NCBI GenBank assembly: GCA_035761805.1
Contig: DASTQL010000104.1
Location: 1-9,834 of the forward strand
Direction: 5' to 3'
Length of the DNA stretch: 9,834 bases
Origin: DASTQL01 sp035761805
GTDB lineage: Bacteria; Actinomycetota; Actinomycetes; Jiangellales; Jiangellaceae
Shown: piece after piece, positions 6,651 to 9,834 of the stretch
Layout: every line of letters starts with the position of its first letter
How positions within the stretch are numbered: the stretch's first letter is position 1
The notes under the pieces: model-generated
The model's input: only the letters and a program-made list of their open reading frames with translations
Databases searched by the model: none
Told to the model about the DNA's origin: nothing
Made by a program: the position numbers and the translations under genes

Positions 6651-7574
6651 GTGCGCGCGCTGACCGCGGCCGCCGTGCAGGTGGCGCCCCGCCCGGAACC
6701 GCTGTCGCCCGCCACGATCGCGGCCAACGTCGCGCACGCCGCCGGCTGGGTCCGCCGCTGCGTCGAGTCGACCGGCGCCGACCTGGTGGTGCTGCCGGAG
6801 AGCGTCACGACGGGCTTCTCACCGGGCTGCGGCGCGGAGGAGCTGTGGGATCTCGTGGGCCCGGTCGACGGCCCGGCGACCGACCCGCTCCGCGAGGTCG
6901 CGGGCGAGCTCGGCGTCCACCTGGCCTGGGGGGCCTACGAGCGGGGCTCCGACCGCGGCGTCGTGCTCAACGCCGCGGTTCTGGCGGGGCCCCAGGGCGA
7001 CGTCCTCGGCGTCTACCGCAAGACGCACCCCTTCTGCACCGAGCTGCGGTCGCGCGGGGGTTGGGTCACGCCGGGCGACGAGGTGTGCGTCGTCGACACC
7101 GCCCTCGGCAGGATCGGGATGATCATCTGCTTCGACGGCGACTACCCGGAGCTCTCCCGGATCACCGCGGTGCGGGGGGCGGAGATCCTGCTGCGACCCT
7201 CGGCGCTGCTGCGCTCCGCGGACGTCTGGGAGCTCACCAACCGGGCCAGGGCCTACGACAACCACGTCTACGTCGTCGGCGCCAACTGCACCGGCACCGA
7301 CCCCGCCGGGACCCTCTACTTCGGCAACTCCATGATCGTCACCCCGGTTGCCGAGGTCGTCGCCCGTGCGGCCTCGCACGAGTGCTGGGTGTCCGCCCGG
7401 CTCGACCCGGCGACCGCCATGGCGTCACTCACCCCTGGGTCCAGCGTCCCGCAGGTGTTCGACCACCTGGCCGACCGCAACCTTGACCTACTGCGCCGTT
7501 ACGCCGACGACCTGGTGCGGCCGGCCCGAACGTCCTTCCCGCACCCGGAGCCGGGCAGCGACCTGGTCGACTGA
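6651..7574 (+). CDS. Nitrilase-superfamily carbon-nitrogen hydrolase (amidase / N-carbamoyl hydrolase type)
   Basis: This 307-residue cytoplasmic amidohydrolase has the full nitrilase triad: Glu50 (VVLPESVTTGF), Lys124 (YRKTHPF) and Cys160 (GMIICFDGDYPE). The secondary Glu131 is also present. The sequence after the nucleophile (CFDGDYPEL, then GAEILLRPSALL and ARAYDNHVYVVGANCTG) is nearer to aliphatic amidase/formamidase-like branches (C-x-DG-x-YPE/FPE) than to true beta-ureidopropionases, so a linear amide or N-carbamoyl compound is the likely substrate. The GTG at 6651 is chosen because homology begins there (MRALTAAAVQVAP). The open frame reaches an ATG at 6597, but that would overlap the coxG gene by 41 bases and add a Gly/Pro-rich shadow peptide. 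The gap after coxG is 13 bases with only a weak GGGA ribosome site. Placed before hyuAB, it probably hydrolyses the ring-opened product or releases ammonia from a side-chain amide. Confidence 0.92.
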   Translation: MRALTAAAVQVAPRPEPLSPATIAANVAHAAGWVRRCVESTGADLVVLPESVTTGFSPGCGAEELWDLVGPVDGPATDPLREVAGELGVHLAWGAYERGSDRGVVLNAAVLAGPQGDVLGVYRKTHPFCTELRSRGGWVTPGDEVCVVDTALGRIGMIICFDGDYPELSRITAVRGAEILLRPSALLRSADVWELTNRARAYDNHVYVVGANCTGTDPAGTLYFGNSMIVTPVAEVVARAASHECWVSARLDPATAMASLTPGSSVPQVFDHLADRNLDLLRRYADDLVRPARTSFPHPEPGSDLVD

Positions 7575-7595
7575 GCCGGGTGGTTGACTGCGGCC

Positions 7596-9695
7596 ATGTC
7601 ACGGCGCCGGATCCGCATCGGCATCGACACCGGTGGGACCTTCACCGACGTCGTCGCGGTGGACGAGGAGACCGGGCGGGTCGCGACGACCAAGACGCCC
7701 TCGACGCCGGCGGACCCGTCGGTGGGCTTCATGACCGGCATCGACAGGGTGCTGGACCGGCTGGCGCTCCGGGGGGAGGTCGTCACCGCGGTGGTCCACG
7801 GCACCACCGTGGCCACCAACGCCCTGCTGGAAGGGCGCGTGGGCGACCTGGGCTTCGTCACCACGGAGGGGTACGGGCACGTCCTCGAGATCGCCCGCCA
7901 GTCGGTGCCCGAGGGCTACGGCAACAGCTACTTTTGGGTCAAGCCCCCGCGCATCGTCCCGGCGGACCGGGTGCGGACCGTCGGCGGCCGGCTGCTCGCC
8001 GACGGAACCGAGATCCGGCCCTTCGCCGAGGACGACGCCGTCGCCGCGGCGCGCTTCCTCCGCGACCGCGGGGTGTCGTCGATCGGCGTGTGCTTCCTGC
8101 ACTCCTACCTGGACCCGTCCCACGAGCGCCGGATGCGCGAGGTGCTCGAGCGGGAGCACCCCGAGGCGGTGGTGTCGCTCTCCAGCGACGTCCTCCCCGA
8201 GTACCGCGAGTACGAGCGCAGTGTCACCACACTCGTCGACGCGGCGGTCAAGCCGCGGATCCGCCGGTACGTCGGCACGATCCAGGACCGGTTGGACACG
8301 TCCCCCGGCGGCGGTGCCGGGGACTCCCGTCGGGTGCCCTTCTACGTGATGAGGTCGAACGGTGGCGTGCTGTCTGCCGACGAGGTCGTGCACCAGCCGA
8401 TCAGCACGGTCCTCTCGGGCCCGGCCGCGGGGGCGCTCGGCGCGGCCTCGGCGGCCGGGCGGGCGGGCCATCGGGACGTCCTCACGCTCGACGGCGGCGG
8501 CACCTCCACCGACGTCACCGTCGTGCAGGGCGGCCGACCGGCCCTCACGACCGAGGGCAGCGTCGGCGGGTTCCCGTGCCGGATCCCCATGATCGACGTC
8601 GTCACGGTCGGCGCGGGTGGTGGCTCGGTCGCCTGGACCGCCGAGGACGGGACCCTCGGGGTGGGCCCCCGCTCGGCCGGTGCCGTGCCCGGGCCGCTGT
8701 GCTACGGCCGGGGCGGCACCGAGCCGACGGTCACGGACGCGCACCTGCTGCTGGGCCGCATCCCACCCCACCTGCTGGGCGGCGAGGTGCCGTTGGACGC
8801 CGGGGCCGCCCGGGAGGGGATCGAGGCGCTCGGCGAGCGCCTCGATCTGACACCGGAGCGCTGCGCCCTCGGGATCCTCGAGATCTCGGCCTGGAACCAG
8901 GCCAACGCGCTCCGGCAGGTGACGGTCAAGCGCGGCCTGGACGTGCGCGACTTCACCATCGTGACCTTCGGGGGCTCCGGGTCGCTGTCTGCCTGCCGCC
9001 TCGTCGACGTGCTGGGGTTGCGGGGCGTCCTGGTGCCGCCGGACCCCGGCAACCTCTCCGCCTACGGCCTGCTGACCGTGGACGTCCGCAACGACTACGT
9101 ACGGACGGCGGTGTCCCGGCACGAGACGCTCGACCTCGACCGGGTCCGGGGAGTCCTCGACGACCTCCGGACCCGGGCCGACGAGGCGCTCGGCCGCGAG
9201 GGGTTCCCGCCGGGGGCCAGGCGCTTCCACCGGTCGGCGGACCTGCGCTACCTCGGCCAGGCCTTCGAGGTCAGGGTGGACGTCCCCGAGGGCCCGATCA
9301 CACTTGAGCTCGCGGATGCCGTGGCCGGGACCTTCCACGACGCCCACCGGGCACTGTACGGCTACGACTTCCGCGACGACCGCCGGCAGGAGGTCGAGTG
9401 GGTGAACCTCAGGGTGACGGGCATCGGGCCGATCCGGACGCCGGCGCACCCCGACGTGGCCCCCGGCTCCGGGGCGGAGCGGGCGCGGACCGGCAGCCGG
9501 AAGGTGCACTTCGACGACTGGGTCGATTCCCCCACGTACGACCGGGCGCTCCTCGGGGCGGGCGACGCGGTCGGCGGTCCCGCAGTGCTCGAGGAGTTCG
9601 GGGCGACGGTCCCGGTCCACCCCGGCTTCCGCGCGACAGTCGACCGGCACGGCAACCTCGCTCTCGTCCGCGAGCCCTCGGAGTCGGGCCCGTGA
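7596..9695 (+). CDS. hyuA: Hydantoinase/oxoprolinase family protein, subunit A (ATP-binding)
   Basis: This 699-residue ASKHA-fold subunit belongs to the hydantoinase/5-oxoprolinase/acetone carboxylase family. It uses ATP to activate a cyclic amide (or a ketone) for hydrolysis or carboxylation together with subunit B. The N-terminal hydantoinase A domain begins RIGIDTGGTFTDVV (7-20), followed by VVHGTTVATNALLEGR (66-81). The central domain has VMRSNGGVLSADE (251-263), STVLSGPAAGALGA (270-283), the phosphate-binding LDGGGTSTDVTVV (298-310) and the conserved VGAGGGSVAW (338-347) and GPRSAGAVPGPLCYGRGG (357-374). The C-terminal domain includes YLGQAFEVRV and YGYDF. Length is typical. The ATG at 7596 is preferred; an in-frame TTG at 7584 would add only four residues and is not needed. 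The gap from the upstream stop is 21 bases and the ribosome site is weak (GGGTGG). The stop overlaps the subunit B start by GTGA. Hydantoins, oxoproline, N-methylhydantoin and lactams are all possible substrates. Confidence 0.94.
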   Translation: MSRRRIRIGIDTGGTFTDVVAVDEETGRVATTKTPSTPADPSVGFMTGIDRVLDRLALRGEVVTAVVHGTTVATNALLEGRVGDLGFVTTEGYGHVLEIARQSVPEGYGNSYFWVKPPRIVPADRVRTVGGRLLADGTEIRPFAEDDAVAAARFLRDRGVSSIGVCFLHSYLDPSHERRMREVLEREHPEAVVSLSSDVLPEYREYERSVTTLVDAAVKPRIRRYVGTIQDRLDTSPGGGAGDSRRVPFYVMRSNGGVLSADEVVHQPISTVLSGPAAGALGAASAAGRAGHRDVLTLDGGGTSTDVTVVQGGRPALTTEGSVGGFPCRIPMIDVVTVGAGGGSVAWTAEDGTLGVGPRSAGAVPGPLCYGRGGTEPTVTDAHLLLGRIPPHLLGGEVPLDAGAAREGIEALGERLDLTPERCALGILEISAWNQANALRQVTVKRGLDVRDFTIVTFGGSGSLSACRLVDVLGLRGVLVPPDPGNLSAYGLLTVDVRNDYVRTAVSRHETLDLDRVRGVLDDLRTRADEALGREGFPPGARRFHRSADLRYLGQAFEVRVDVPEGPITLELADAVAGTFHDAHRALYGYDFRDDRRQEVEWVNLRVTGIGPIRTPAHPDVAPGSGAERARTGSRKVHFDDWVDSPTYDRALLGAGDAVGGPAVLEEFGATVPVHPGFRATVDRHGNLALVREPSESGP

Positions 9696-9834
9696 CCGCG
9701 CGGGGGTCGGGGCCCGGTCGCGTGGACTGGTCGGCCCTGCCGTACCGGCTCACCCCACCTGGAACCGAGGTCGACCCGGTCCTGGTCGAGATCGTCGCCG
9801 GCTACCTCGGCTCGGTCGAGACCGAGGTGGAGAC
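9692..9834 (+). CDS. hyuB: Hydantoinase B/oxoprolinase family protein, N-terminal fragment
   Basis: This is a partial gene: 47 codons from GTG 9692 to the right edge, with the C-terminus off the window. The start overlaps the hyuA stop (GTGA) and has GGAG at 9680-9683, 8 bases upstream. After a short variable leader, residues about 28-47 (VDPVLVEIVAGYLGSVETEV) match the characteristic opening of hydantoinase B proteins, DPxxxEIVxxxLxSVxxE. Subunit B supplies the catalytic part of the HyuAB pair. Although short, the position directly behind hyuA makes the assignment firm. Confidence 0.85.
   Translation, partial: MTARGSGPGRVDWSALPYRLTPPGTEVDPVLVEIVAGYLGSVETEVE

Noticed and set aside
6637..6651. 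Possible operon break or terminator between coxG and the nitrilase gene
   Set aside because: The gap is only 13 bases. It contains a CCCGGG palindrome but no usable stem-loop or T-run, so readthrough is more likely.
7584..7595. TTG at 7584 as the hyuA start
   Set aside because: It would add only four residues ahead of an in-frame ATG at 7596 that starts right at the conserved N-terminus. The TTG has no better ribosome site.
7599..9650. 683-residue open frame on the minus strand opposite hyuA
   Set aside because: It has a low-complexity composition typical of antisense of high-GC coding DNA. HyuA motifs on the plus strand explain the region fully.

Overview
The window is about 9.8 kb of very GC-rich DNA with strong G/C preference at third codon positions. 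Gene families and codon use point to a high-GC actinobacterium (Nocardioides/Pseudonocardia-like in style; the genus cannot be fixed from this sequence). There are no RNA genes, insertion sequences, CRISPR arrays or other mobile DNA that I can see, and coding density is close to total.

Layout: a partial minus-strand gene (bases 1 to about 365, running off the left edge, probably a DUF2877/AllH-like protein) is divergent from a plus-strand gene train that fills the rest. The train is: a PucR-family regulator (456-2165); a three-subunit molybdenum hydroxylase in M-S-L order, with FAD subunit (2162-3043), 2Fe-2S subunit (3040-3537) and molybdopterin catalytic subunit (3534-5969); a CoxG/SRPBCC membrane-anchored accessory protein (5966-6637); a nitrilase-superfamily amidohydrolase (6651-7574); hydantoinase/oxoprolinase subunit A (7596-9695); and the first 47 codons of subunit B (9692 to the right edge). 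Five junctions are 4-base ATGA or GTGA stop/start overlaps and the other two gaps are 13 and 21 bases, so this reads as one translationally coupled operon whose first gene is its likely regulator.

The catalytic subunit resembles CO dehydrogenase CoxL overall, but the active-site loop reads PYRGAGRP and lacks the Cys of true CO dehydrogenases (AYxCSFR). It is therefore better called a xanthine-dehydrogenase-family hydroxylase of unknown substrate. Combined with an ATP-dependent cyclic-amide hydrolase (HyuAB), an amidase or N-carbamoyl hydrolase, and a purine/ureide-type regulator, the simplest reading is a catabolic pathway for a nitrogen heterocycle. The hydroxylase would oxidise a ring carbon to a lactam or imide, HyuAB would open the ring, and the nitrilase-like enzyme would release ammonia (and CO2 if the substrate is N-carbamoyl). 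The substrate is not determined by the sequence.

Non-coding structure worth noting: a perfect 11-bp inverted repeat with a 5-base loop at the end of the catalytic-subunit gene (5910-5936), just ahead of the coxG ribosome binding site; a small hairpin that covers the ribosome binding site of the FAD-subunit gene (2148-2160); and a short imperfect operator-like palindrome in the 90-base divergent promoter region.
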